Position numbers and translations under genes: made by a program | Part shown: positions 18,238-32,121 of the stretch, piece by piece | Numbering within the stretch: position 1 is the stretch's first letter | Layout: each line of letters starts with the position of its first letter | Assembly: GCF_001969265.1 (NCBI RefSeq) | Contig: NZ_CP019304.1 | Span: 496,001 to 560,000, forward strand | Source: Arthrobacter sp. QXT-31 | GTDB lineage: Bacteria > Actinomycetota > Actinomycetes > Actinomycetales > Micrococcaceae | Reading direction: 5' to 3' | DNA: 64,000 nt | The notes under the pieces: model-generated | What the model was told of the DNA's origin: nothing | Database searches by the model: none | Seen by the model: only the letters and a program-made list of their open reading frames with translations

Positions 18238-20151
18238 ATGAATAAATCACGGACGAAGCCGGTGGCCGCTGCTGCCACAATCCTTGCCTGCGGGCTGCTG
18301 GCACTACTGGTTGCCTACTCGACCGAGGCAGGCCAGGAAGCAGCACTCCTGGACCGGACCGGCGCAGCGGTCATCTGGGGGCTGCCGGTTGCCAAACTTG
18401 TGTTCAATGCTGCGGCCGCGGGCACGCTCGGGCCGCTGGTCCTTGCCCTTGTTGCCCTGCCTCCAAACGGACAGGCGTATGCGAAATCGCTAAGCCTTGC
18501 CGGAATTTCTGCAGTGCTTTGGACGGTGGCGGCCGCCGTTAACAGTGTTCTGACGTTTCACTCGCTGGCCAACCTGCCCCTGTTCTCCGATGGTTCAGGG
18601 GCCATCTTCATTAGCTACCTGACGGACGTCGACGCAGGCAGGCGAAGCGCCCTGACCGTCCTGATTACCGCCATCGTGGCGCTTCTCTGCTTCGGCGTCC
18701 AAAGCCAGCGGGCGGTGGTCCTGACTGCGGTACTTGGCTCCACAGCCCTGTTTCCCCTGGCCCTGAACTCCCATGCTGCCGGCGGCGGCGGCCACGCCGA
18801 CAGCACGGTTTCCGTGGTGATGCACATGGCCGCCGCCGCCGTCTGGGTCGGCGGACTGGCTGCCCTCGTCCTCCTGCGGCGGTTCCTCGGCGCCGACCTG
18901 TCCACCGCGGTGCGGCGCTACTCGACGTTGGCACTGCTGTCCTTCGTTGCCCTGGCTGTTTCAGGCGCAGCGGCTGCGTGGGCAGGGGTCGGCACTGTGG
19001 AAGGACTGGCGAGCCCGTACGGCTTCATATTGGTAGCTAAAACCGTTGCCCTCGTGGGCCTCGGCGCCTGCGGAGCACTGCACAGGAGGTGGGTCCTTGG
19101 AAGGCTGGAGGCTGCGCCCGGCAAGGGACCGGCTCTCTTCATTGCCCTGGCCGTCACCGAGCTCGCCGTCATGGCTGCCGCGTCAGGAATGGCTGCGGCG
19201 CTAGCGCGCACCCGGCCGCCAAGCGTTGTGCAGGGAGCACCAGCTCCGGAAACCGTGCGGGTGCCGGGCTTCCTTGATGTGTTCAGCAACTGGAAGCCGG
19301 ACCCCCTCTGGATAGTTGCGTGCGGCCTCGCGGTCATCCTGTATGTCGCCGCCATTCGGCGGGTGCGGCTGCAGGGCGGGCACTGGCCTCTCCACCGCAC
19401 AGCGACGTGGGGGGTGGGAATCACGCTCCTGTTCCTGGTGACGAACGGAGGAATCCGGGTTTACCAGGAGTACTTGATCAGCACACACGTCCTGACACAG
19501 ATGCTCCTCATGGCAGTCGTTCCGCTCCTGCTGGTTTCGGGTGCACCGCTCACCCTGGCCAGGCTCGCCGTGCGCCCGAGGCCTGACGGGACGGTCGGGG
19601 CGGCCGTGGTACTTGATCTGGCGCTTCGTCCGGTCAGGGCCGCTTCGTCGGCGCCGTACGTTCCGGCCGCCGTGCTGGCGGCAGTGCTTGCGGTGCTGTA
19701 CTACACGCCTCTGTTGGAATATTCATCGCGCACGCAGTTCGGCTATCAGGCGATGGCGCTGCTGGCCCTGTTCTCCGGCTGCCTGTTCTTCGCGTCCCTT
19801 GCCCACAGTCCTGGCGGCACGCCTGCCGCCTCGCTGGCCACGCAACTGGTCACCTTGGCTGCAGTGGCCGGACTCTATGCAATGCATGGCTGGGCCCTCG
19901 CCCAACAGGCGGACCAACTGCCGGACTCCCGGCGGGAGGCATGGGTGGTCGCTGCGAGCCAGCCCTGGGACCAGCCGGTTCTGGCAGTTGTGGAGCCCGC
20001 CGGCGCTGCCATGTGGATGGTGGCGGGCTGCTCCCTGTGCGCAGCCGCGGTGGTACTGCTTCGGCGAGTTGGTCAGCGCCCCTCCGGGAGCCCCGGGAAA
20101 CACCGGGATTCGGCGCCCGCCCAAGACCTTGTCATGTCCCCGGAAAACTGA
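18238..20151 (+). CDS. CopD-CtaG fusion membrane protein (copper transport / cytochrome oxidase assembly)
   Basis: A 637-residue polytopic membrane protein. The N-terminal half has the CopD pattern: signal-anchor helix, then repeated hydrophobic helices with HMAAAAVWVGGLAALVLL, where the His may bind copper. The C-terminal half (from about residue 345) matches the CtaG/Caa3 assembly type, with LISTHVLTQMLLMAVVPLLLVSG and MHGWALAQQADQLPDSRREA. Such fusions are common in Actinobacteria and are thought to move copper across the membrane for cuproenzymes. ATG at 18238 follows AGGGGGA. A multicopper oxidase follows on the same strand, supporting a copper-supply role. Confidence 0.85.
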   Translation: MNKSRTKPVAAAATILACGLLALLVAYSTEAGQEAALLDRTGAAVIWGLPVAKLVFNAAAAGTLGPLVLALVALPPNGQAYAKSLSLAGISAVLWTVAAAVNSVLTFHSLANLPLFSDGSGAIFISYLTDVDAGRRSALTVLITAIVALLCFGVQSQRAVVLTAVLGSTALFPLALNSHAAGGGGHADSTVSVVMHMAAAAVWVGGLAALVLLRRFLGADLSTAVRRYSTLALLSFVALAVSGAAAAWAGVGTVEGLASPYGFILVAKTVALVGLGACGALHRRWVLGRLEAAPGKGPALFIALAVTELAVMAAASGMAAALARTRPPSVVQGAPAPETVRVPGFLDVFSNWKPDPLWIVACGLAVILYVAAIRRVRLQGGHWPLHRTATWGVGITLLFLVTNGGIRVYQEYLISTHVLTQMLLMAVVPLLLVSGAPLTLARLAVRPRPDGTVGAAVVLDLALRPVRAASSAPYVPAAVLAAVLAVLYYTPLLEYSSRTQFGYQAMALLALFSGCLFFASLAHSPGGTPAASLATQLVTLAAVAGLYAMHGWALAQQADQLPDSRREAWVVAASQPWDQPVLAVVEPAGAAMWMVAGCSLCAAAVVLLRRVGQRPSGSPGKHRDSAPAQDLVMSPEN

Positions 20152-20157
20152 CTACTC

Positions 20158-20197
20158 GGGGCCACCCAAGAAGGTCGGCTTGGCCCCTATCTCTTTT
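20158..20197 (+). terminator. Weak intrinsic terminator after the CopD-CtaG gene
   Basis: A 7-bp stem GGGGCCA (20158-20164) with TGGCCCC (20181-20187) followed by TATCTCTTTT. The short stem could act as terminator or attenuator, letting the downstream oxidase be expressed partly on its own. Confidence 0.45.
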
Positions 20198-20274
20198 CAA
20201 GGTTTCCGCAGGGTAGGTAGTACACCCTTCAACTAAAGCATTTGGATTTATCAAAGATTTGGGGAGGTTCGGCC

Positions 20275-22314
20275 GTGTCAGTATCACGCCGTCAGGCATT
20301 GCAAATAGGTGGAGTCGGAATCATCGGCGCCTTCGGGTTGGCTGTCCCGTTGACTTCGGTCAACGCAAAGTCGGCCAGTCTGCTGGCGTCCCGCAACATG
20401 CCGAGGCCCTACCAGCGGACCCTTCCCATTCCGGAGGTGCTCAAGCCCAAGAGCACGACGGTGGACCCGGACGGCCACAAGCGGCACCTGTACCAGATCG
20501 AACAGAGGGCAGCCTTGGCGAATATCGTGCCGGGCCTCAGCACTCCCATCCTCGGCTACAACGGAACGTTCCCGGGACCCACCATCAAGGTGAACAAGGA
20601 CGAACGCATCACCCTGGAAATGGACAATGTGCTGCCGATGTTCCACCCGCAGTGGGGGTACCGGCTGGACACCTCTACCCACCTGCACGGATCAGCTTCC
20701 CTGCCGCAGTACGACGGATACGCCAACGACCTCACCGGGCTGGGCTACTGCAAGGACTACCAATACCCCAACTTCCAGCCGGCACGGACACTGTGGTACC
20801 ACGACCACGCCGTGCACAACACCGCCCAGAGCGTCTACTCCGGCCTGGCTGGCCAGTACCACCTGCATGACGAGGTGGAAGGCAACATACTTCCCCAGGG
20901 CAAGTTCGACGTGCCGCTGACGATTTCAGACGCCATGTTCGCGGCCAACGGCCAGCTCGGTTACAACGACAACACCCATTCAGGCCTGTGGGGCGACGTC
21001 ATCCTGGTCAACGGGGCACCATGGCCGGTGATGAAGGTCCAGCGCCGGATCTACCGCTTCCGCATCCTCAATGCCTCCATCGCGCGCTCGTACCGTTTCT
21101 CCCTCAGCACCGGAGATGCAGTGACCATGGTCGCGACGGACGGAGGACTGATGCCGACCGCGCAACAGGTCACGTCCTGGCGGCAGGCCGGCGCGGAACG
21201 CTATGAGATTCTCATCGACTTCTCGAAGTACCCCGTCGGCAAGCGTGTGGAACTCCGCAACCTGTCCAACAAAAACAATGTGGACTACGACTACACGGGC
21301 CGGATCATGGCCTTTGATGTGACCAGCGAACCAGTGGACACATCCGGCCCGGGCGCCCGCGTACTGCCGACGCTGCTCGCCGCCAGCGGCACGATGAGCC
21401 TGAAAACGTCCCAGTCCGTGAAGACCCGGCACATGCGCGTGAAGCGGGATCTCGAGACCTGGACCATCGGCGGCATGACGTGGGACGAAGTTGTAAAGAG
21501 CGGCTACCGGAAGGTCCTCGCTGATCCGGACCTCAACGATGTGGAAATCTGGGAGATCGAAAACAGCTCGGGCGGCTGGTTCCACCCGGTCCACATCCAC
21601 CTCGTGGACTTCCAGATCCTCAGCCGCAACGGGAGGGCGCCCTTCCCCTACGAACGCGGACCCAAGGACGTGGTCTACGTGGGCGAAGGCGAGACGGTCC
21701 GGTTGCTCATGAAGTTCGAGCACCACCGGGGCCGGTACATGATCCACTGCCACAACCTGCCACACGAGGACCATGACATGATGGCCCAGTTCAGCGTTGG
21801 CATAGACACCAACGAGGACGACCCCAACCACCCGATTGATGCTGTCCGCCCGCACCTGATTGGCGAGGCACCGGCTTCTGGCGGGACCACCCAGCCGACC
21901 GAGACGGCCAGCCCCGAAGCCACGGAGAGTGCAGCACCTATTCAGTCCGCTGCCCCGGTGACCACGGAGACGGCTGCGCCCGTAACTACGGTGCCCACCC
22001 AGTCGGCAGCCCCGGTGACCACCCAGCCGGCCACGCAGACAGACGTTGTCACCATCACCACAGCACGGCATCGGCTGGGGAAGGACATCACCTTCGCGGG
22101 AACATCCAAGTACTCGGGCACGGCAACGGGCGGGACGGTGACGCTCTACGACGTCACTCCCGGACGCGCGGCTACCCGCATCGGAGCCACCACCATCAAC
22201 TCCCTGGGCAGCTGGACCTGGACAACCAAGCCCGGCCCGTCGCGGCAGGTCACCATGGTCAGGGCGGACTCGAGCCGCGGCGGCACGGCCACGGCCTCGG
22301 TGCGTACCAGTTAG
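20275..22314 (+). CDS. Tat-exported multicopper oxidase with C-terminal linker and Ig-like domain
   Basis: A 679-residue protein from GTG at 20275, preceded by GGGGAGG at 20261-20267. The N-terminus SRRQALQIGGVG is a twin-arginine signal with a probable cut after VNA. The oxidase core resembles CotA/bilirubin oxidase/phenoxazinone synthase proteins: copper ligands in THLHGS, WYHDHA, HPVHIHL and HCHNLPHEDHDM, the last carrying the Cys and His of type 1 copper. After the core (about residue 530) comes a Thr/Pro/Ala-rich linker of about 60 residues with repeated SAAPVTT, then about 85 residues that look like a bacterial Ig-like beta domain (TTARHRLGKDITFAGTSK). The protein is exported and folded with copper; substrate (Cu(I), Mn(II) or phenolics) is unknown. 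Confidence 0.9.
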   Translation: MSVSRRQALQIGGVGIIGAFGLAVPLTSVNAKSASLLASRNMPRPYQRTLPIPEVLKPKSTTVDPDGHKRHLYQIEQRAALANIVPGLSTPILGYNGTFPGPTIKVNKDERITLEMDNVLPMFHPQWGYRLDTSTHLHGSASLPQYDGYANDLTGLGYCKDYQYPNFQPARTLWYHDHAVHNTAQSVYSGLAGQYHLHDEVEGNILPQGKFDVPLTISDAMFAANGQLGYNDNTHSGLWGDVILVNGAPWPVMKVQRRIYRFRILNASIARSYRFSLSTGDAVTMVATDGGLMPTAQQVTSWRQAGAERYEILIDFSKYPVGKRVELRNLSNKNNVDYDYTGRIMAFDVTSEPVDTSGPGARVLPTLLAASGTMSLKTSQSVKTRHMRVKRDLETWTIGGMTWDEVVKSGYRKVLADPDLNDVEIWEIENSSGGWFHPVHIHLVDFQILSRNGRAPFPYERGPKDVVYVGEGETVRLLMKFEHHRGRYMIHCHNLPHEDHDMMAQFSVGIDTNEDDPNHPIDAVRPHLIGEAPASGGTTQPTETASPEATESAAPIQSAAPVTTETAAPVTTVPTQSAAPVTTQPATQTDVVTITTARHRLGKDITFAGTSKYSGTATGGTVTLYDVTPGRAATRIGATTINSLGSWTWTTKPGPSRQVTMVRADSSRGGTATASVRTS

Positions 22315-22352
22315 GCGGTTTAGATTCGCACCGTTAGGTGTTTTAAATGCGG

Positions 22353-22386
22353 GAGAGCCCCGACCAATTGCTTGGTTGGGGCTCTC
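22353..22386. terminator. Terminator between multicopper oxidase and rRNA operon
   Basis: A 15-bp stem starting GAGAGCCCCGACCAA (22353-22367) with 22372-22386, one G-T pair, loop of 4. Read from the minus strand it follows 5S rRNA and runs into CCCGCATTTAAAAC, so it is the likely rRNA operon terminator; it may also stop the oxidase transcript. Confidence 0.8.
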
Positions 22387-22398
22387 GACCTAATGGTT

Positions 22399-22517
22399 GT
22401 CCGGCGGTGACCTACTCTCCCACACCCTCCCGGGTGCAGTACCATCGGCGCTGTGGGTCTTAGCTTCCGGGTTCGGAATGGGACCGGGCGTTTCCCCCAC
22501 GCTATGACCGCCGTAAC
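22399..22517 (-). rRNA. rrf: 5S ribosomal RNA
   Basis: About 119 nt. The minus strand begins GTTACGGCGGTCATAGCG and contains the universal CCATTCCGAACCCGGAAG and GGTACTGC segments; the ends pair. Last gene of the rRNA operon. Ends are approximate by one or two bases. Confidence 0.95.
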
Positions 22518-22640
22518 CCTGTTACCCGGACCCCCTGGCGTGTGCCGGCGGGGGTGGGAAGACTGTGGTTACCAACTTGTGGTGACGTATTCAGTTATCT
22601 TTGGTTCCTGCCAGGCAAACCCGGGGGGTTTGTTGGTTGG

Positions 22641-22662
22641 GAACCACATAGTGGACGCAAGC
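22641..22662 (-). ncRNA. 3' half of the pre-23S processing stem
   Basis: 22 nt downstream of 23S that are fully complementary (two G-U pairs) to 25921-25942 upstream of 23S. Together they would close the 23S precursor into a long helix, the typical substrate for RNase III. Confidence 0.8.
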
Positions 22663-22682
22663 AGTTGTGTTTCTTGTGAGGG

Positions 22683-27822
<5,140 letters not shown>

Positions 27823-27971
27823 AGTAAAACAGACACAACCAGGCACAATGGAAATAACACCACACCCGGCTGCACAAAATTTGAAACCAGCCAAAACACC
27901 AGACCACACCACGGGGGTGGGCGGCCCGGCAATTCAACCAATCAATAAAAAATCGGTATCAATAAACTTGG

Positions 27972-27995
27972 CACACTATTGAGTTCTCAAACAAC
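27972..27995 (-). promoter_or_regulatory. rRNA leader boxA-type antitermination element
   Basis: Minus strand GTTGTTTGAGAACTCAATAG, the well-known leader motif of high-GC Gram-positive rRNA operons, about 150 nt upstream of 16S. Its first 14 bases recur in the spacer at 25938-25951. Confidence 0.75.
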
Positions 27996-28080
27996 AGACA
28001 CATTCGAATACTCTGCGAATACAATTTCCAGTTCAATAACCGGCAATTTCTTTTCCGCGTTTCCTCGCTGCGATGTTTCC

Positions 28081-28109
28081 AGCTTATTTCATTCATTCTC
28101 ACTTTGCAA
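28081..28109 (-). promoter_or_regulatory. Probable rRNA operon promoter
   Basis: Minus strand TTGCAA (28109-28104), 17-bp spacer, TAAGCT (28086-28081). The predicted start near 28073 gives a leader of about 250 nt. The surrounding 200 bp are AT-rich for this genome, suggesting an UP-like region. Further promoters upstream are possible. Confidence 0.6.
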
Positions 28110-28246
28110 ATCCGGGTTATTCACCCGATATTCACTTCGATGAATGAATCCGCCCAGCACTAAAGGAAGCTTTTCTTCTTTCAAGCTTTGAAGGTGAAGA
28201 ATTGCTTCTCAGGGAAGGGGGTTTGTTCCCGCTCAGCGGCGGCGAC

Positions 28247-28304
28247 TCAAAAAAGACAATACACGCTCCCCCACGGCCGTGCAAATCGGCCGCGGAGAAG
28301 CGTG
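28247..28304 (-). terminator. Intrinsic terminator of tyrS
   Basis: Minus strand: an imperfect stem ending in AGCGTG, with an inner CGGCCG/CGGCCG pairing, followed by TATTGTCTTTTTT at 28247-28260. It separates tyrS from the rRNA promoter region. Confidence 0.75.
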
Positions 28305-28367
28305 CATTTGGTCGGTTCCGGTGCTAGGGCTCCGGTATCAACGGTTCCGGCGCGAAGCGTGCAAGTG

Positions 28368-29681
28368 CTAGACGCCGGTCACCTGCACCGTGGCCAGGTT
28401 CTTCTTGCCCCGGCGCAGCAGCAGGTACTTGCCGTGCAGCAGCTGTGACGAGGGAATCACCGCGTCCGGATCGGAGACCTTGGTGTTGTTGACGTAGGCA
28501 CCGCCCTCGCCGACAACCCGCCGGGCTGCAGACTTGCTGTCCGACAGGCCCGAGGCAACCAGCAGGTCAATGATGCCAAGGCCAGTTCCATCCACAGAAG
28601 CGGACGGGAGTTCCGCCGTCGCCGCGGCAAGCGTCTGCTCGTCCAATACCGACAGGTCGCCATTGCCGAAGACCGCAGCGGAGGCGGCAATAACCTTTTC
28701 CGTCGCTTCGACACCGTGGACCAGCGAGGTGACTTCGTACGCGAGCTTCCGCTGCCCTTCGCGGGCGAAGGGGCGCTCAGCCACGGAAACCGCCAGTTCA
28801 TCGATCTCGGCGCGGGTCAGGAAGGTGAACACCTTCAGCCGGTCGACGACGTCGGCATCCGCGGTGTTGAGCCAGAACTGGTAGAAGGTGTACGGGCTGA
28901 CCATGGCAGCGTCCAGCCAGATGGCGTTGCCCTCGCTCTTACCGAACTTGGTGCCGTCGGCATTGGTGATGAGCGGAGTACCGAGTGCATGGACCGTCTT
29001 GCCCTCCACCTTGCGGATGAGTTCCGTACCGCTGGTGAGGTTGCCCCACTGGTCTGAGCCGCCGGTCTGCAGCACACAGCCGTAGTCGCGGTAAAGCTGC
29101 AGGTAGTCCATGCCCTGCAGGATCTGGTAGCTGAACTCCGTGTAGCTGATGCCTTCCTCAGAGTTCAGGCGTGAGGCCACGGCATCCTTGCGCAGCATCG
29201 TGCCCACGCGGAAGTGCTTGCCGACCTCGCGGAGGAAGTCGATCGCGCTCAGCGGTGCCGTCCAGTCGAGGTTGTTGACCATGCGGGCGGCGTTGGCGCC
29301 GTCAAAGCTGAGGAAGCGGCGGACCTGGGCCTGCAGGTAGCCGACCCATTCCGACACGGTGTCCTTCGTGTTCAGTGTGCGTTCCGCCGTCGGACGGGGA
29401 TCGCCGATCAGACCGGTGGAGCCGCCCACGAGGCCGAGGGGCTTGTGGCCGGCCAACTGAATGCGCCTCATGAGGAGAAGCTGGACCAGGTTTCCCAGGT
29501 GGAGGCTCGGCGCCGTGGGATCGAATCCGCAGTAATACGTGACCGGCTCGCCGGCGAGGAGCTTTTCCAGTTCCACCTCGTCGGTGGATACGTGGACGAG
29601 GCCGCGCCATTTGAGCTCCTGCCAGATGTTGGCGAAGCTGGGGTCGTTCTGCTGGGATTCGAGGTCGTTTAGTTGTGACAC
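28368..29681 (-). CDS. tyrS: Tyrosyl-tRNA synthetase
   Basis: A 437-residue class I synthetase charging tRNA-Tyr. The HIGH-like motif is in TAPSLHLGNLVQLL and the KMSKS-like motif is KFGKSEGN; the C-terminal S4-like RNA-binding domain covers DLLVASGLSDSKSAARRVV. The start GTG at 29681 is chosen because homology begins there; the frame extends to 29834 without similarity. A TAACTT hexamer 7 nt upstream of the GTG suggests a leaderless mRNA, as the only SD-like AGAAGG is too close. Position beside mpg matches the mycobacterial order. Confidence 0.95.
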   Translation of the reverse strand: MSQLNDLESQQNDPSFANIWQELKWRGLVHVSTDEVELEKLLAGEPVTYYCGFDPTAPSLHLGNLVQLLLMRRIQLAGHKPLGLVGGSTGLIGDPRPTAERTLNTKDTVSEWVGYLQAQVRRFLSFDGANAARMVNNLDWTAPLSAIDFLREVGKHFRVGTMLRKDAVASRLNSEEGISYTEFSYQILQGMDYLQLYRDYGCVLQTGGSDQWGNLTSGTELIRKVEGKTVHALGTPLITNADGTKFGKSEGNAIWLDAAMVSPYTFYQFWLNTADADVVDRLKVFTFLTRAEIDELAVSVAERPFAREGQRKLAYEVTSLVHGVEATEKVIAASAAVFGNGDLSVLDEQTLAAATAELPSASVDGTGLGIIDLLVASGLSDSKSAARRVVGEGGAYVNNTKVSDPDAVIPSSQLLHGKYLLLRRGKKNLATVQVTGV

Positions 29682-29726
29682 GCCTTCTAAGTTAGCAGGA
29701 TCAGCGCCACGCGGATGCGTGCCGGA

Positions 29727-29758
29727 GGCAGGCCCGGCCGCGGACGGCCGGACCTGCC
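29727..29758. terminator. Hairpin between helicase gene and tyrS
   Basis: A 14-bp stem with one mismatch (29727-29740 with 29745-29758) and a 4-nt loop; GGCAGGCCCGGCCG is the left arm. There is no clear T run. It lies after the helicase stop on the minus strand. Three AAGGGAC direct repeats lie next to it at 29763-29797. Confidence 0.55.
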
Positions 29759-29805
29759 CCGAAGGGACAACCAGCAAGGGACGAACCCGCAAGGGACAAA
29801 GCTGG

Positions 29806-32034
29806 TTAACGCTCGATGCCTGCCGGAACCTCATCGGCCGCGATCAGCCGCAGCCGTTGTGTGGGGCGGGTCATGGCGACGTACAGGTCGCCGACCCTGC
29901 CGTGTTCATGGTTCAGCATGGCACGCGGTTCCAGGACCACGACGCCGTCGAACTCAAGTCCCTTGGCCTCCCGCGGGCTGATGACCACCATGTCCTGTTC
30001 ATAGCTGCCGGCACCGGTGCCCAGCCGGGAACCGTACTCGGCACGCAGCGCGGCCGTGGCCTCCCGCAGCAGGTCGCCGTCGGCAATCACGGCGAGCAGG
30101 CCGCCGTCGAGCGCTTCCAGCTCCTCGGGGAGGACCTCCACCAGCCGTTTTACCAGGCCGCCATGGTCAACACGGTCGATGACCGGCGACCAGCGGCCTT
30201 CCCGGACTGCCTTCGGGGCAGAGACCACCAGGCCGGCGGCGTTGGCCATGCGGGCCGCCGCCTCTGCGATTTGCGACGGCGTGCGGTAGTTCACCGTGAG
30301 CTCTTCAAGCTGCCAGCGGTCGCCGAACATCGGGGCGAGGGCTCCCTGCCAGGACTTAGCACCGGCCACGGAACTGGTCTGGGCGATGTCCCCCACGATG
30401 GTGAACGACTTGAGCGGGCAGCGGCGGACCAGGAGCCGCCACTGCATCGGCGACAGTTCCTGGGCCTCGTCGACGACGATGTGGCCGAAAGCCCAGGTGC
30501 GGTCGCTGGTGGCGCGCTCGGCGGCCGTCAGGCGGGCCTCGCGCTCCTCGTTTTGCTCAACGAGCTCCTCGGCCGACATCAGGACATCGACGCCGGCCGA
30601 CTCCATGTTGACCAGGGTCTGCCGGGCGTTGGCCAGGGCGCGGGCACGGTCCTGCTCCTGCTGGGCGAGACCGCGGCCTGCTGCGGGGTCAAGCTCACCG
30701 AGGAGTTCCGCTGCTTCGTCGAGCAGGGGCACATCGGCCTCTGTCCACGGGGCGTCCGGAGCGCGCAGCAGGAGCTCGCGTTCCCGGGCGGTCAGCCCGG
30801 GCGTGCAGGCTTCGAGAAGGGCCGGTTTGCTGAGGAGTTCGCTTACGAGCTTCTCGGGCGTCATCGGCATCCAGCACAGGTTCAGCGCGATGCGCACGTC
30901 GCGGGCTGTCCGGACGTCCTCGGCGAGGTAGGAGCGGTCGGCGTTGTTGCCGATGTTGCCGGCCTCGACGAGCTCGGTCATCTGCTCGGTCAGCTCGCGG
31001 AGCAGGATCTTGACGAACGTAACGCGGGCCTCGTTGTGCGGCTTGCCGGTGGAGCGCGCGCGTTCACGGGCGCGCCGGACCTGCCGGGGCGTGAGGGTCA
31101 GCTTGCGGCCGTCGACTTCAAGGATCCGGTTTTCGGCCGGAATGCGCTGCCGGTTGGCCACGGCATTGGCGATGACCTCTGCCATGTCCAGCCGGCCCTT
31201 GATCGCGGCCACGTCGGCTTCCTGTTCCGGCACTGCGTTGATGCCCGGCATGAGCCTGCCGAGGCTGGCCATCACCACGCCGGTCTCACCCAGCGACGGC
31301 AGGACGCGTTCGATGTACTTCATGAACGACGACGACGGGCCCACCAGCAGCACGCCGGCGGACTTGAGCCGGTCACGGTGGGTATACAGCAGGTAAGCGG
31401 CACGGTGCAGGGCCACGGCCGTCTTGCCGGTGCCGGGTCCGCCCTGGACCACGAGCGCGCCGGAGATCGAGGACCGGATGATGCGGTCCTGCTCGGACTG
31501 GATGGTGCCCACGATGTCCGACATGCGGCCGGTGCGCTTGGAGTTCAGGGCGGCCAGCAGGGCACCCTCGCCCTGCAGGGAATCGGCGTCCGAGAGCATG
31601 TCGGCGTCCAGGACGTCGTCCTCGATGGCCTTGACCTCGCGGCCCTGCAGGATCAGGTGCCGGCGCCGGCGGACACCCTGGCGGTCGAACGCGGTGGCCT
31701 GGTAGAAGTGGCCTGCCTCCGGCGCGCGCCAGTCGACCATGAGCCGGACGAGGTCCTCGGTGGTGAGCCCGATGCGGCCGATGTACTGCGCCTCGCCGGA
31801 GTCCAGGTCCAGCCGGCCGAACACCAAGCGGTCGTCGACGGCGTCGAGCTGGGCGAGGCGGTCCTCGTACAGGGCAGCGAAGGCGTCGCGTTCGGAGACG
31901 TTCTGCATGGTGCCGACTGCTCCCGCACGGCGCACCTGGGCCAGCTGGGTGCGCTTTTCCTCGCGCAGTTCATCAAGCCGTGCGTAAAGACCGGCTACGT
32001 AGTCCCGTTCGTGGGCCAAATCGGCGTCGTGCAT
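29806..32034 (-). CDS. HelD/HelR-like UvrD-family ATPase (RNA polymerase recycling)
   Basis: A 742-residue superfamily 1 helicase-like ATPase. An N-terminal coiled-coil of about 60 residues (ERDYVAGLYARLDELREEK) is followed by a HelD-type region (DWRAPEAGHFYQAT). Walker A is GGPGTGKTAVALHRAAYLL, Walker B is VVDEAQELSPMQWRLL, and the late motifs are VNYRTPSQIAEAA and YVAMTRPTQRL. This layout is that of HelD proteins that pull RNA polymerase off DNA, some of which (HelR) give rifampicin tolerance. A TAGAAT -10 (minus strand, 32070-32065) precedes the gene by about 30 nt. I did not find the rifamycin-associated element in the promoter. Could alternatively be a DNA helicase of the same family. 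Confidence 0.85.
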   Translation of the reverse strand: MHDADLAHERDYVAGLYARLDELREEKRTQLAQVRRAGAVGTMQNVSERDAFAALYEDRLAQLDAVDDRLVFGRLDLDSGEAQYIGRIGLTTEDLVRLMVDWRAPEAGHFYQATAFDRQGVRRRRHLILQGREVKAIEDDVLDADMLSDADSLQGEGALLAALNSKRTGRMSDIVGTIQSEQDRIIRSSISGALVVQGGPGTGKTAVALHRAAYLLYTHRDRLKSAGVLLVGPSSSFMKYIERVLPSLGETGVVMASLGRLMPGINAVPEQEADVAAIKGRLDMAEVIANAVANRQRIPAENRILEVDGRKLTLTPRQVRRARERARSTGKPHNEARVTFVKILLRELTEQMTELVEAGNIGNNADRSYLAEDVRTARDVRIALNLCWMPMTPEKLVSELLSKPALLEACTPGLTARERELLLRAPDAPWTEADVPLLDEAAELLGELDPAAGRGLAQQEQDRARALANARQTLVNMESAGVDVLMSAEELVEQNEEREARLTAAERATSDRTWAFGHIVVDEAQELSPMQWRLLVRRCPLKSFTIVGDIAQTSSVAGAKSWQGALAPMFGDRWQLEELTVNYRTPSQIAEAAARMANAAGLVVSAPKAVREGRWSPVIDRVDHGGLVKRLVEVLPEELEALDGGLLAVIADGDLLREATAALRAEYGSRLGTGAGSYEQDMVVISPREAKGLEFDGVVVLEPRAMLNHEHGRVGDLYVAMTRPTQRLRLIAADEVPAGIER

Positions 32035-32121
32035 CGTTCCCCTATCGCTAAAGACAGACCGTCCATTCTATAACCTTTTCGGCTGGCGTGGCGGCTGTTG
32101 AGCTGCTTAAAGCAGGTTATC

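Noticed and set aside
29539..32073. An 844-codon open frame on the plus strand opposite the HelD-like gene
   Set aside because: Antisense by-product of codon bias; Gly/Arg/His-rich translation without motifs, while the minus strand has clear ATPase motifs.
32035..32121. Rifamycin-associated element upstream of the HelD-like gene
   Set aside because: I looked for the GGGGCTTGC-type inverted repeat and found only an unrelated CTGCTTAAAGCAG palindrome.
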